Assembly: GCF_037577855.1 (NCBI RefSeq)
Contig: NZ_JBAKFX010000007.1
Location: forward strand, 62,001-126,000
DNA: 64,000 nucleotides
Reading direction: 5' to 3'
Origin: Dethiothermospora halolimnae
GTDB lineage: Bacteria > Bacillota > Clostridia > Tissierellales > VENL01
Every line of letters begins with the position of its first letter. Position 1 is the first letter of the stretch. The notes beneath the pieces are model-generated. The model was not told the origin of the DNA, searched no databases, and worked only from the letters and a program-made list of their open reading frames with translations. The translations under genes were made by a program, and so were the position numbers. This document shows, in pieces, positions 16,817 through 24,751 of the stretch.

Positions 16817-18103
16817 TCATGCCATTTCCTTCATTATATCCAATATAACTTTATCGGTGGTATCCATTCCCTTACTGCTAAGGGTTCCTAAATTTAAAAT
16901 GGTATCTTCTACTTTTTCTGCTACTATACCATTTTTAGCAAATGTAATACTATCATTTAATGCAAGGATAGCAGACTGAATAGCTGATGAAGCTGCAGTG
17001 GCTAGTTTAAGGGCACATCCCACCTTTGCACCATCACATATCATACCACTTAAATTTGCGATCATATTTTGTATAGCTCCTTCAATTTGATTGTAGTTAC
17101 CACCCATAAGCCAAGCTATAGAGGCACTGGCTCCCGTTGCAGAGGCTATACCACAACCACATAGGGCAGAAAGTCTTCCTATATAGTTTTTGATATAACA
17201 GTTTATTGTATGGCTTATTGCAAGGGCCTTTACTATCTTATCGTCATTTGCATCAAATTTCCTTTTATATGCAACTATTGGTAGTATGGCAGTAAGGCCA
17301 TTATTACCACTACCATTGGAACTCATCACTGGCATAGTAAGTCCCGACATTCTAGCATCAGAACCAGCAGCAGTTAACATCATGGCAGTATTTATTAAAT
17401 CATCGGATAATAGTCCTTTTTTCATACTTTCATGGAAGCCATAGCCTACTCCAATACCTAGCTTTTTCTTAAGACCTTCTTCTGCAATCTTCTCATTCAT
17501 TACAAAGCCATCTAGGAGAAATTGTAGCTCATTGCAGTCAATGTCCTCTATTTCTTTTATTAAATCTATAATTGTAGTATCAAATAATTTGTTGGAGCTA
17601 GTACTAAGATTTTTAATATCAGAACTTTTATTTAAAAGTATATCTCCATCACTTTGAATATAGGTAAAGTTATTATGTTTATTTTCTATAATAACTTTAG
17701 AAAGTTTATTATCTCCATAAAGATTAACTTCCACATATATTTTTTTGTCTGTATCCTTTATTTTAAGAGCTAATAAATCCTTTTCTAACAAGTCTTTTGC
17801 TAGATTTACTTGGTCTTTACTAATACCATCTAAAACAGATAAATTCTTTTTAGAATCTCCCCCTATAACTCCAAGGGCAGCGGCAATATTCAATCCAACT
17901 AAATCTGTATTTGGAATACCTACCCCTAAACCATTTTTATATATATTGGGACTTACTAAAACCTCCACTTTTTTTAATTCATTATAATCTATTATATCCT
18001 TAGCCTTAGCACAAGCTAGAGCAACAGCCACCGGTTCAGTACAACCTATAGCAGGAACCACTTCACTTTTTAGTGTATCTATAATAAGATTTTTTAAATC
18101 CAT
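16817..18103 (-). CDS. L-cysteine desulfidase (CyuA/CdsB, UPF0597 family)
   Basis: This family breaks L-cysteine into pyruvate, ammonia and sulfide with an oxygen-labile Fe-S cluster and without PLP. The protein (428 residues) has the family's conserved cysteine motifs: IGCTEPVAVALACAKA near the N-terminus, LCGCGIASATGAS and CDGAKVGCALK in the C-terminal half. ATG 18103 follows AGGAGGGG; the TTG at 18121 is upstream of that site. A near-consensus sigma-54 promoter lies about 36-52 bp upstream, and the next gene on this strand encodes a sigma-54 activator, so cysteine-responsive control is likely, as reported for C. difficile cdsB. Confidence 0.9.
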   Translation of the reverse strand: MDLKNLIIDTLKSEVVPAIGCTEPVAVALACAKAKDIIDYNELKKVEVLVSPNIYKNGLGVGIPNTDLVGLNIAAALGVIGGDSKKNLSVLDGISKDQVNLAKDLLEKDLLALKIKDTDKKIYVEVNLYGDNKLSKVIIENKHNNFTYIQSDGDILLNKSSDIKNLSTSSNKLFDTTIIDLIKEIEDIDCNELQFLLDGFVMNEKIAEEGLKKKLGIGVGYGFHESMKKGLLSDDLINTAMMLTAAGSDARMSGLTMPVMSSNGSGNNGLTAILPIVAYKRKFDANDDKIVKALAISHTINCYIKNYIGRLSALCGCGIASATGASASIAWLMGGNYNQIEGAIQNMIANLSGMICDGAKVGCALKLATAASSAIQSAILALNDSITFAKNGIVAEKVEDTILNLGTLSSKGMDTTDKVILDIMKEMA

Positions 18104-18138
18104 AATACCCCTCCTAAACAAGTTATACTTACTATATA

Positions 18139-18155
18139 AGCAATAAATATGCCAA
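18139..18155 (-). promoter_or_regulatory. Sigma-54 promoter of the cysteine desulfidase gene
   Basis: Read on the minus strand it is TTGGCATATTTATTGCT, with GG and GC exactly ten bases apart as in the consensus TGGCAC-N5-TTGCW. The expected transcription start is near 18128, about 25 bases before the start codon. Confidence 0.85.
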
Positions 18156-18305
18156 GTTAATTGGCTAGGTATATATTTGGTGAGTTAATTTTGAAAAGTA
18201 TCTATGGAATGTAATAATATAGAGATTTTAAAGAAGTGGAGTTTTAATTATAATATCTTTTATTTAATAAAACAAAGACTATAAATTAAATTAACTTTGT
18301 TTCGA

Positions 18306-18370
18306 TTCTCATTATGAGAAAAAATAAGTCAAAACAACCGTCTCAATATGAGAATATTCTCATATTGAGA
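18306..18370. promoter_or_regulatory. Three TCTCA-N3-TGAGA dyads, probable activator binding sites
   Basis: TTCTCATTATGAGAA (18306-18320), TCTCAATATGAGA (18341-18353) and TCTCATATTGAGA (18358-18370) are three versions of one dyad. Their centres are about 160, 193 and 210 bp upstream of the sigma-54 -24 element, the usual range of an enhancer. Sites two and three also sit inside one larger perfect palindrome (about 18331-18380) flanked by AAAACAACCG and CGGTTGTTTT, which might act as a terminator instead. Confidence 0.65.
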
Positions 18371-18396
18371 CGGTTGTTTTGATCCTTGCACTTTTT

Positions 18397-18434
18397 AAAG
18401 AACAAAGAAGCGACAAAGTCGCCTTTGTTCTTTA
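18397..18434 (-). terminator. Terminator of the sigma-54 activator gene
   Basis: AAAGAACAAAG and CTTTGTTCTTT enclose a second small stem GCGAC-AAA-GTCGC. It overlaps the end of the activator gene on the minus strand and separates it from the desulfidase promoter. Confidence 0.7.
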
Positions 18435-20228
18435 ATACTTTATATTATACAGCTTAATCTTCCTATAAATAGTAGCCCTACTTATCCCTAAAGCCTTTGC
18501 AGCCTTTAATATTCCCGACTTGCTATTACCATGTTTATTAACCGCCTTTATTATTTCTTGTTTTTCAAGAACTGATATTGGAAGTATGTCTTCAATAGTG
18601 TTGTCAGTATCCATATCTTTAAAACGGTTAGGTAAATCCCATATCTCTATAGTTTCGCCTCTACACATATTAACAGCATATTCCACTACATTTTCAAGCT
18701 CTCTAACATTGCCTTGCCAATTATAGTTTTTAAATAAGCCTAAAACTTCGTTATTTATAGATTTGATATCCCTATTTAATTTAAAATTAAACTTATTTAT
18801 AAAATTATCAACTAATATCTCAATATCATCGGTTCTATCCTTAAGGGGAGGTAAATATATTGGAATTACGTTTAATCTATAAAATAAATCCTCTCTAAAT
18901 TCTCCCTCCTTGACTTTTTTATCAAGGTCTTTATTTGTAGCTGCCAAAACCCTAACATTGATAGGTATAAGTTTGTTTCCTCCTACTCTGTTGATAGTAT
19001 TTTCTTGAAGAACCCTAAGGAGTTTCGTTTGCATATGAAGGGGCATATCTCCTATTTCATCTAAAAATATGGTTCCATTGTTGGCAAGTTCAAACTTACC
19101 AACCCGTCCCCTTTTATTAGCTCCTGTAAAAGCTCCACCCTCGTAGCCAAATAATTCACTTTCAATTAAATTTTCAGGAATTGCAGAACAGTTAATGGGA
19201 ATAAAAGGGCCATCTTTCCTATTGCTGTCATGATGTATTGATCTTGCAAAGAGTTCCTTTCCAGTACCGCTTTCTCCCTGTATTAAAACTGTGGAACAAC
19301 TTTTAGATATTCTTTTAGCATGTTCTTTAACTAAGGTTATTTCTTTACTATGCCCAATTATGTCATTGAAATCTGTGGGTTTATTATTTGTAATGTCATT
19401 AACAACTCGTATAACTTCATTCATTTTATTAAAGGTAAAAATATATCCTATAATTTTTTTATTTACTATTATTGGTTTTACATTATATAGACCCCTAAAT
19501 TCTTTGCCGTTTACTATATAGTTAAAATCTTTGTTCTTATGGAAACACTTAGTTTTGGAGAAATAATCTATTGATATATTATCTATTAGATTTTCAATAT
19601 TTGTAGTAGGGTGATTCCTAATCCCCCTACTAACTTTATCATTTTTCAAATGAAACATTTCGTCGGCTATGGAATTATATCTTAAAATTTCACCATTTTC
19701 ATCTGTAGATATAACACCAATATCAATAGAGTCTACTAAAAATTCCAGCTCTTGATTCATTAAGTTTATTTTATCGGTTTTCTTTTTTTCCTTTAGCTTA
19801 GCTTCTATTAAATCAGCCATTCTGCTTAAAAACTCAAGGAGGTTTTCCTTATTTGCATCAATAATAGACTTTTGACACTTGTTAAAGGCTATAAGACCTA
19901 TTATGCCTATAGTATCGTTATCAAAGTTTATGGGACAGCAAACTTGGGCAGTCTCGGTACATTTATTTTTATTTAAACAATTTGCACAAGCTTCATGAAA
20001 TCTAGGGTTATCTATTATAAATTTTTCTTTTCTTTTCAATGCATAGTCAAACACACAGTTTTTGGCTACTTTTTTTCCGATTCTATCGAGATAGTTTCCC
20101 GTCCCTGTTATTCTATTTAAATCTTTATCAACTATAGTTATATCAACATTTATAACACTGGCAATGGCACTGGTTACCCTAAGTAAAGTATCATAAATAT
20201 CTGTTAGTTTAGGAATTTCTTTAGACAA
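18432..20228 (-). CDS. Sigma-54-dependent transcriptional activator (GAF-PAS-AAA+-Fis)
   Basis: About 598 residues. The N-terminal sensory region (to about 150) is GAF-like and has a cysteine cluster, CANCLNKNKC then VCCP. A PAS domain follows (VDSIDIGVISTDENGEILRYN). The AAA+ domain has Walker A GESGTGKELFARS, Walker B GTIFLDEIGDM and the sigma-54 contact loop GGAFTGANK. A Fis-type helix-turn-helix ends the protein (GILKAAKALGISRATIYRK). TTG 20228 is preferred because GGGAG lies eight bases before it; GTG 20237 overlaps the site. The neighbouring cysteine desulfidase with a sigma-54 promoter is the obvious target, so this is a CdsR-like regulator. The ligand is inferred to be cysteine or a related compound. 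Confidence 0.9.
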   Translation of the reverse strand: MSKEIPKLTDIYDTLLRVTSAIASVINVDITIVDKDLNRITGTGNYLDRIGKKVAKNCVFDYALKRKEKFIIDNPRFHEACANCLNKNKCTETAQVCCPINFDNDTIGIIGLIAFNKCQKSIIDANKENLLEFLSRMADLIEAKLKEKKKTDKINLMNQELEFLVDSIDIGVISTDENGEILRYNSIADEMFHLKNDKVSRGIRNHPTTNIENLIDNISIDYFSKTKCFHKNKDFNYIVNGKEFRGLYNVKPIIVNKKIIGYIFTFNKMNEVIRVVNDITNNKPTDFNDIIGHSKEITLVKEHAKRISKSCSTVLIQGESGTGKELFARSIHHDSNRKDGPFIPINCSAIPENLIESELFGYEGGAFTGANKRGRVGKFELANNGTIFLDEIGDMPLHMQTKLLRVLQENTINRVGGNKLIPINVRVLAATNKDLDKKVKEGEFREDLFYRLNVIPIYLPPLKDRTDDIEILVDNFINKFNFKLNRDIKSINNEVLGLFKNYNWQGNVRELENVVEYAVNMCRGETIEIWDLPNRFKDMDTDNTIEDILPISVLEKQEIIKAVNKHGNSKSGILKAAKALGISRATIYRKIKLYNIKY

Positions 20229-20389
20229 AATAAGCACTCCCTTACATTTTATTAATAAAATGTATAGTATTTATTATATATTTTATTTTATTTATATATA
20301 GAAAACAACCTTGTTGTTAAAGAAGAAATAAGAATTTTAAAAACAAAGAATAAATGGGGAAACCATGGAATGAATTCGACACTACAATT

Positions 20390-20490
20390 GTATGTAGGGA
20401 CTGAATATATTCAGTCCCCCGCCGTATGAAGAGGCGGGAGGATTAATTATCCACTGAAAAAGGTAGAGGGGAATTCATTCCAGGGTACTA
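20390..20490. repeat. Mosaic repeat fragment (modules C, D, H)
   Basis: Contains the palindrome GGACTGAATATATTCAGTCC (about 20398-20417), the CCGCCGTATGAAGAGGCGGG hairpin next to it, and GAGGGGAATTCATTCC at the end. The large core with ATTGACAATTGACAGTGG is reduced to ATTATCCACTG. The rest of the 20238-20565 gap is AT-rich and holds nothing else I can support. Confidence 0.75.
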
Positions 20491-20565
20491 TTTAATTAAT
20501 TTAAAATAGATTATTCTTAACTATAGCGGATAAATATAGTAATATATACATAAGGAGGGATTGAG

Positions 20566-20850
20566 TTGAAAGGTAAAATTATAATATTATTATTTATATT
20601 ATTATTGCTTGCAGTAGGTATATCTGGATGTGTACCGGGAGATGGTAGTTATACAGGTAGTGACCCAGCAGGTTTTTTTTCGGGGATATGGCATGGATGG
20701 ATTGCACCTATAACCCTTGTAATAAGCATATTTAAATCAAATATTAGTATATACGAACCAATTAATACAGGTTTTTTCTATGATTTTGGCTTTTATATTG
20801 CCATAATAAGTGGATTTGGGGGAATAGCTCTTAGCAGGAAAAATAAATAA
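20566..20850 (+). CDS. Small conserved lipoprotein with GIWHGWIAP motif
   Basis: A 94-residue protein with a lipoprotein-type signal (GISGC) and two further hydrophobic regions. The middle reads DPAGFFSGIWHGWIAPITLVIS, then INTGFFYDFGFYIAIISGFGG. Small proteins with this GIWHGWIAP...YDFGFY pattern recur in anaerobes; I know of no assigned function. TTG start seven bases after AAGGAGG. Confidence 0.7.
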   Translation: MKGKIIILLFILLLLAVGISGCVPGDGSYTGSDPAGFFSGIWHGWIAPITLVISIFKSNISIYEPINTGFFYDFGFYIAIISGFGGIALSRKNK

Positions 20851-20869
20851 TAGAGAGTTAATAAATAAG

Positions 20870-20966
20870 AATGGGTAAAGAAGAAAGAAGAATTAAGGTG
20901 ATTTTACTCCTGAAAATTGTCCACTGTTAGTTATAATAAGTAGAGGGGGGATTTATTCCCCCATAA
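20870..20966. repeat. Mosaic repeat fragment before the peptide promoter
   Basis: Begins AAGAATGGGTAAAGAAGAAAG as at 41710, 42880 and 56619, then GATTTTACTCC, ATTGTCCACTGT and the hairpin GGGGGGATTTATTCCCCC. Internal parts of the full unit are missing. Confidence 0.65.
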
Positions 20967-20973
20967 TTAGAAT

Positions 20974-21002
20974 TTGACAAAATATTCTGGATAGAATATA
21001 AT
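20974..21002 (+). promoter_or_regulatory. Perfect consensus promoter containing an operator dyad
   Basis: TTGACA (20974-20979), 17 bp, TATAAT (20997-21002). The spacer holds a perfect dyad, ATATTCT-GGAT-AGAATAT (20982-20999), that reaches into the -10 box, so a dimeric repressor could control it. It drives the 25-residue peptide gene. Confidence 0.8.
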
Positions 21003-21035
21003 TATATTAGATTATTACGGGAGGAGTGGTGTTTT

Positions 21036-21113
21036 ATGTTAATAATAAATAGATTATATAAAAACTCATCAAAACAAAATAATGCATCTGCTCCTAAGGG
21101 AAGTTATATTTAA
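21036..21113 (+). CDS. Putative 25-residue peptide
   Basis: A short ORF with a strong GGGAGGAG site, ten bases before the ATG, a consensus promoter 34 bp upstream and an intrinsic terminator 25 bp downstream, which together make a complete small transcription unit. The peptide starts MLIINRLYKNSSKQNNASAP and ends KGSYI. It has no cysteine or membrane helix. I do not recognise it; a signalling peptide, a leader, or a small regulatory protein are all possible, and the transcript could also act as an RNA. Confidence 0.55.
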   Translation: MLIINRLYKNSSKQNNASAPKGSYI

Positions 21114-21137
21114 ATAAAATTTATATATGAGATTTTT

Positions 21138-21179
21138 ATACCCTTAGAGTAGGTAAAACCTAGCTTTAAGGGTATTTTT
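21138..21179 (+). terminator. Terminator of the 25-residue peptide gene
   Basis: ATACCCTTA (21138-21146) pairs with TAAGGGTAT (21167-21175), and TAGGT with ACCTA inside, followed by TTTT. Confidence 0.75.
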
Positions 21180-21220
21180 ATGTCTAAATTTAAAACTGTT
21201 TTGTATTTTGAAGTAAAAAA

Positions 21221-21272
21221 AGCCTAATGACCCTTAAAATATACTTAAGTCTATTTTAAGGGTCATTAGGCT
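21221..21272. terminator. Bidirectional hairpin before rsgA
   Basis: A 21-bp perfect stem (21221-21241 with 21252-21272) and a ten-base loop, preceded by AAAAAA and followed by TTTT. It insulates rsgA from the peptide gene. Confidence 0.75.
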
Positions 21273-21356
21273 TTTGACTTTAATTTACAATTATATGAGC
21301 CCTGCTAGGTCAGTCAGTTGATACTAAAGTAGTTATAATACTGGGAGGAAAACATA

Positions 21357-22403
21357 TTGAATAATAAATCAAAAATGGCTTTACAAAAACTTGGGTGGAA
21401 TCAAGAGTGGGAAGAAAAATTAAATGAATATGATGGTTCATATGATATAGGAAGAATTGGCATTCAACATAGAGATATTTATAAAATATATACAGAAAAA
21501 GGAGAAATCCTTGGTGAAGTATCAGGAAAAATGAAGTATGAAAACACCACTAAAGAAGATTATCCAGCAGTTGGGGATTGGGTAATTATAGATAGAGTAG
21601 ATCCCCAAAAGGGTAATGCATTAATACATGGGATATTAAAGAGAAAAAGTAAATTTTCAAGAAAAGTTGCAGGAGGTAAATCAGATGAACAAATAGTAGC
21701 TGCTAATATAGATAAAGTATTTATATGTATGTCGTTAAATAAAGATTTTAACCTTAGAAGACTTGAAAGATATCTTACTATGGCATGGGAGAGTGGAGCA
21801 AATCCCGTAATGGTATTAACAAAGTCAGACTTATGCCATGACATAGATAATATGGTAGAAGAAGTTAATACAGTAGCTTTCGGAGTTCCTATTGTTGTTA
21901 TCAGTTCAGTTACTGGGAAAGGAATAGATAAAATAAATGAATATGTAAAAGAAGGAGAAACCATAGCACTACTAGGTTCATCAGGGGTAGGTAAGTCCAC
22001 ACTTATTAATCAGTTATTGGGAGAGGAGAAGTTACTTACTAAAGAAGTAAGGGAAAGTGATGATAGGGGAAGACATACCACAACCCATAGGGAACTAATA
22101 GTACTAAATACTGGAGGAGTAATAATAGATACTCCAGGGATGAGGGAGTTTCATATACTAGATTCTAGCAGTGGCATAAATAATGCTTTTAATGATATAG
22201 AAGAACTGGCATTAAATTGTAAATTTAATGATTGTAAACATGCTACTGAACCGGATTGTGCTGTAAAAAAAGCAATAGAAGAGGGTTTAATTTCCCAAAA
22301 GAGATTTAAAAATTATCTGCATTTAAAGAGAGAGGCCAAGTATATGGAGAAAAAGGCTAAATTAAAAGAAATGAAAAGGAATAAAAGGAAAAAGAGTAAA
22401 TAA
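21357..22403 (+). CDS. rsgA: Ribosome small-subunit GTPase RsgA
   Basis: A circularly permuted GTPase for late 30S maturation. An N-terminal OB-like domain is followed by motifs in permuted order: G4 as TKSD near residue 156, G1 GSSGVGKST near 207, G3 DTPG near 260, then a zinc-binding region with Cys and His (LNCKFNDCKHATEPDC). It is longer (348 residues) than the roughly 290-residue main form, with a basic Lys/Arg-rich tail. Such longer versions are often second paralogs. TTG start behind GGGAGG. Confidence 0.9.
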   Translation: MNNKSKMALQKLGWNQEWEEKLNEYDGSYDIGRIGIQHRDIYKIYTEKGEILGEVSGKMKYENTTKEDYPAVGDWVIIDRVDPQKGNALIHGILKRKSKFSRKVAGGKSDEQIVAANIDKVFICMSLNKDFNLRRLERYLTMAWESGANPVMVLTKSDLCHDIDNMVEEVNTVAFGVPIVVISSVTGKGIDKINEYVKEGETIALLGSSGVGKSTLINQLLGEEKLLTKEVRESDDRGRHTTTHRELIVLNTGGVIIDTPGMREFHILDSSSGINNAFNDIEELALNCKFNDCKHATEPDCAVKKAIEEGLISQKRFKNYLHLKREAKYMEKKAKLKEMKRNKRKKSK

Positions 22404-22504
22404 TATAAAATGTTAAAAAAATGAAACATTCACTATTTTTTAAAGGGATATATGTAATAAAATAGAATTATATATAATATAAAACATAAAAGGTGGTATG
22501 TGTT

Positions 22505-24589
22505 ATGAAAATAAAAGTTAGAGTTTCCTTAGCTACAGTGTTATTATTAACATTAGTTTTAGGGTTAAATGGTGTTTATGCTCAAGACTCGGAAGAGATA
22601 ACGAGCTATAGTATTAATGTTAAATACAATGAAGAAGATAAAATACTAGATGCCACAGAAGAAGTAAAGTTTACAAATAATTATGAAGATAGTTTAGAAA
22701 ACTTGATATTACACTTATACCCAGATTCATATGGTTCTTATGAAACTATGCCAGAAATGCTTGGGGGTGCTCCCGATGGAGAAATAACTGAAGAAAAAAA
22801 GGGAGACATAGACATAAAAAAGGTATTGATAGAAGGCCAAGAGGTGAAATTTACAGAAGATAATCAAATATTGGATATAAAATTATCTAAACCTTTAAAG
22901 CCAAAGGAGTCTATAGAATTTACTATTGATTTTTCTGTTAAGATTCCAAAGGGGATGGATAGATTAGGATATTATAAAGATGGGGTATCAATAACAAATT
23001 GGCACCCAATAATGTCTATATACAATTCAGAAACTGACCTATGGGATACTAATCCATTTCATCCAATTGGGGAGTCTAACTATAGTGATATAGCAAATTA
23101 TAATGTTACATTAGAAGTGCCAAAGGATATGGAGGTAGCAGCAACAGGTGTAACTCAGTCAGAAGAAACTAAAGGTGATACTAAAGTAATTGATATTAAA
23201 GCAGAAAATGTAAGAGACTTTGTGTTTATGATGAATAAAAATTATAAAGTTATAAGTAAAGAAGTAGATGGTATAAAAATAAATTGTTTTTATATCCCCC
23301 ATGAAACAGCAGAGAATAAAGAAAAAGATGCCCAAATAATGTTAGATACTGTATCTGATTCTGTTGAATTTTTCAATGAAACTATAGGTAAATATCCCTA
23401 TAAAGAATTAGATATAGCCGAGACTTATTTAGCAGGAGGAGCTATGGAATATCCTCAGCTTCTGCAAATGGGAGGTTATGGGAACTTCTCTGAAAACTAC
23501 AAAGAAAGTGAAATGTTCCCCTTTGTATTATCAGCTGCAGTACATGAGGCAGTTCATCAATGGTGGTATGTTTCTGTAGGTAGTAATGAATTTGAAGAGT
23601 CAGTAATGGATGAGTCCCTTACTGTGTTTACAACAGCATATTATTTTGAAAAAGAATATGGAAAGTATCATGGTAATGGGGTATTAATGGATGTTATAAA
23701 TAATCTTAAATACATGCAACCTCAAAGGACTCCTTTCTCAGCAGGGGTAGATGAGTTTGTAGATTATTATGATTATGTGGATACTATTTATAGAAGAGGT
23801 CCCGCTTTATTTGAAGATTTAAGAAAAAAAGTTGGAGAAGAAAAGTTTCTAGAGATATTAAGCACATACTATGATAAGTATTTATTTAAAAATGGTTCTA
23901 TTGAAGGTTTCTTAGGTGTAATAGAAGAAGTGGCAGGGAAAGAAGTAATGAATGAATTTAAAAATGATATAAATTCAGATAATTATACCTTAGATGACTA
24001 TAATTTAAGTGAAGAAGAGCAAAAGAAAATCAGATCTACAGAACAGAAAATGAGACTTGCAAGGACGGAAAGCATATATGGAACTACTTTTTCAAGTATT
24101 AAACTAAGGGCATTAAGAGAAGAAAAAATTATTATAGTTAAGCCTTCTGTTATGGAAGAACTAGAAGCAACTGCTGTCAATGACGTAATCAAAAGCATAA
24201 AGAAAAATTTACCAGAAGATAATGACAAAATTATAGAAGTAAAAAGTGCTAATGAGATAACCGAAGAAGAAATTAACGGTAACAATATAATTTATTTTGG
24301 GAGCATTGAAAAGAATAGATTTTTGAAGGATGAAAAATCCCTAGTAAAAGTAAAAGAAAATCAATTATTATTAGAAAATATTGTTATAAATGATGAAAAT
24401 CCAACAGGAACATATATAATAAAACACCCTAAAAATAAGAACAAGTTATTAATAAATGTATTTTGGAATAAAATTAATTGGGATTATCAAATAGGAGCTT
24501 TATTTACTTCTAATAATTTCCTATGGAATCAAGTTTATGATTATAGAATTATAACTGAGGATCATAATGAGATTTTAGGAAGACACTGA
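22505..24589 (+). CDS. Secreted M1-family metallopeptidase, copy 1
   Basis: About 694 residues with a signal peptide ending VYAQ. The gluzincin site is HEAVHQWW near residue 347, with the third zinc ligand Glu 18 residues later in DES. The motif upstream, GAMEYPQL, takes the place of the GxMEN exopeptidase motif. A C-terminal region of about 200 residues follows the peptidase and may serve another function. ATG 22505 follows AAAAGGTGG and matches the start of copy 2 (MKGKVRIS); the GTG at 22493 lies within the site. The paralog follows directly, with its own terminator between. Confidence 0.88.
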   Translation: MKIKVRVSLATVLLLTLVLGLNGVYAQDSEEITSYSINVKYNEEDKILDATEEVKFTNNYEDSLENLILHLYPDSYGSYETMPEMLGGAPDGEITEEKKGDIDIKKVLIEGQEVKFTEDNQILDIKLSKPLKPKESIEFTIDFSVKIPKGMDRLGYYKDGVSITNWHPIMSIYNSETDLWDTNPFHPIGESNYSDIANYNVTLEVPKDMEVAATGVTQSEETKGDTKVIDIKAENVRDFVFMMNKNYKVISKEVDGIKINCFYIPHETAENKEKDAQIMLDTVSDSVEFFNETIGKYPYKELDIAETYLAGGAMEYPQLLQMGGYGNFSENYKESEMFPFVLSAAVHEAVHQWWYVSVGSNEFEESVMDESLTVFTTAYYFEKEYGKYHGNGVLMDVINNLKYMQPQRTPFSAGVDEFVDYYDYVDTIYRRGPALFEDLRKKVGEEKFLEILSTYYDKYLFKNGSIEGFLGVIEEVAGKEVMNEFKNDINSDNYTLDDYNLSEEEQKKIRSTEQKMRLARTESIYGTTFSSIKLRALREEKIIIVKPSVMEELEATAVNDVIKSIKKNLPEDNDKIIEVKSANEITEEEINGNNIIYFGSIEKNRFLKDEKSLVKVKENQLLLENIVINDENPTGTYIIKHPKNKNKLLINVFWNKINWDYQIGALFTSNNFLWNQVYDYRIITEDHNEILGRH

Positions 24590-24651
24590 TGTATTTTAGT
24601 AAATAAGCTAAATAATAAATAAGAAAGTAAATAGATTCATTGTAAAAGATT

Positions 24652-24693
24652 AAAAAACCCTCTAATATTGGCTAAAATATTAAAGGGTTTTTT
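24652..24693 (+). terminator. Terminator between the two M1 peptidase genes
   Basis: AAAAAACCCT with AGGGTTTTTT at the outside and AATATT pairs inside, followed by T residues. Confidence 0.8.
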
Positions 24694-24751
24694 AATAATA
24701 AAATAAATTTTTTAAATATATGATGCTTAATAAAAAAAGGTGGGATAATAT

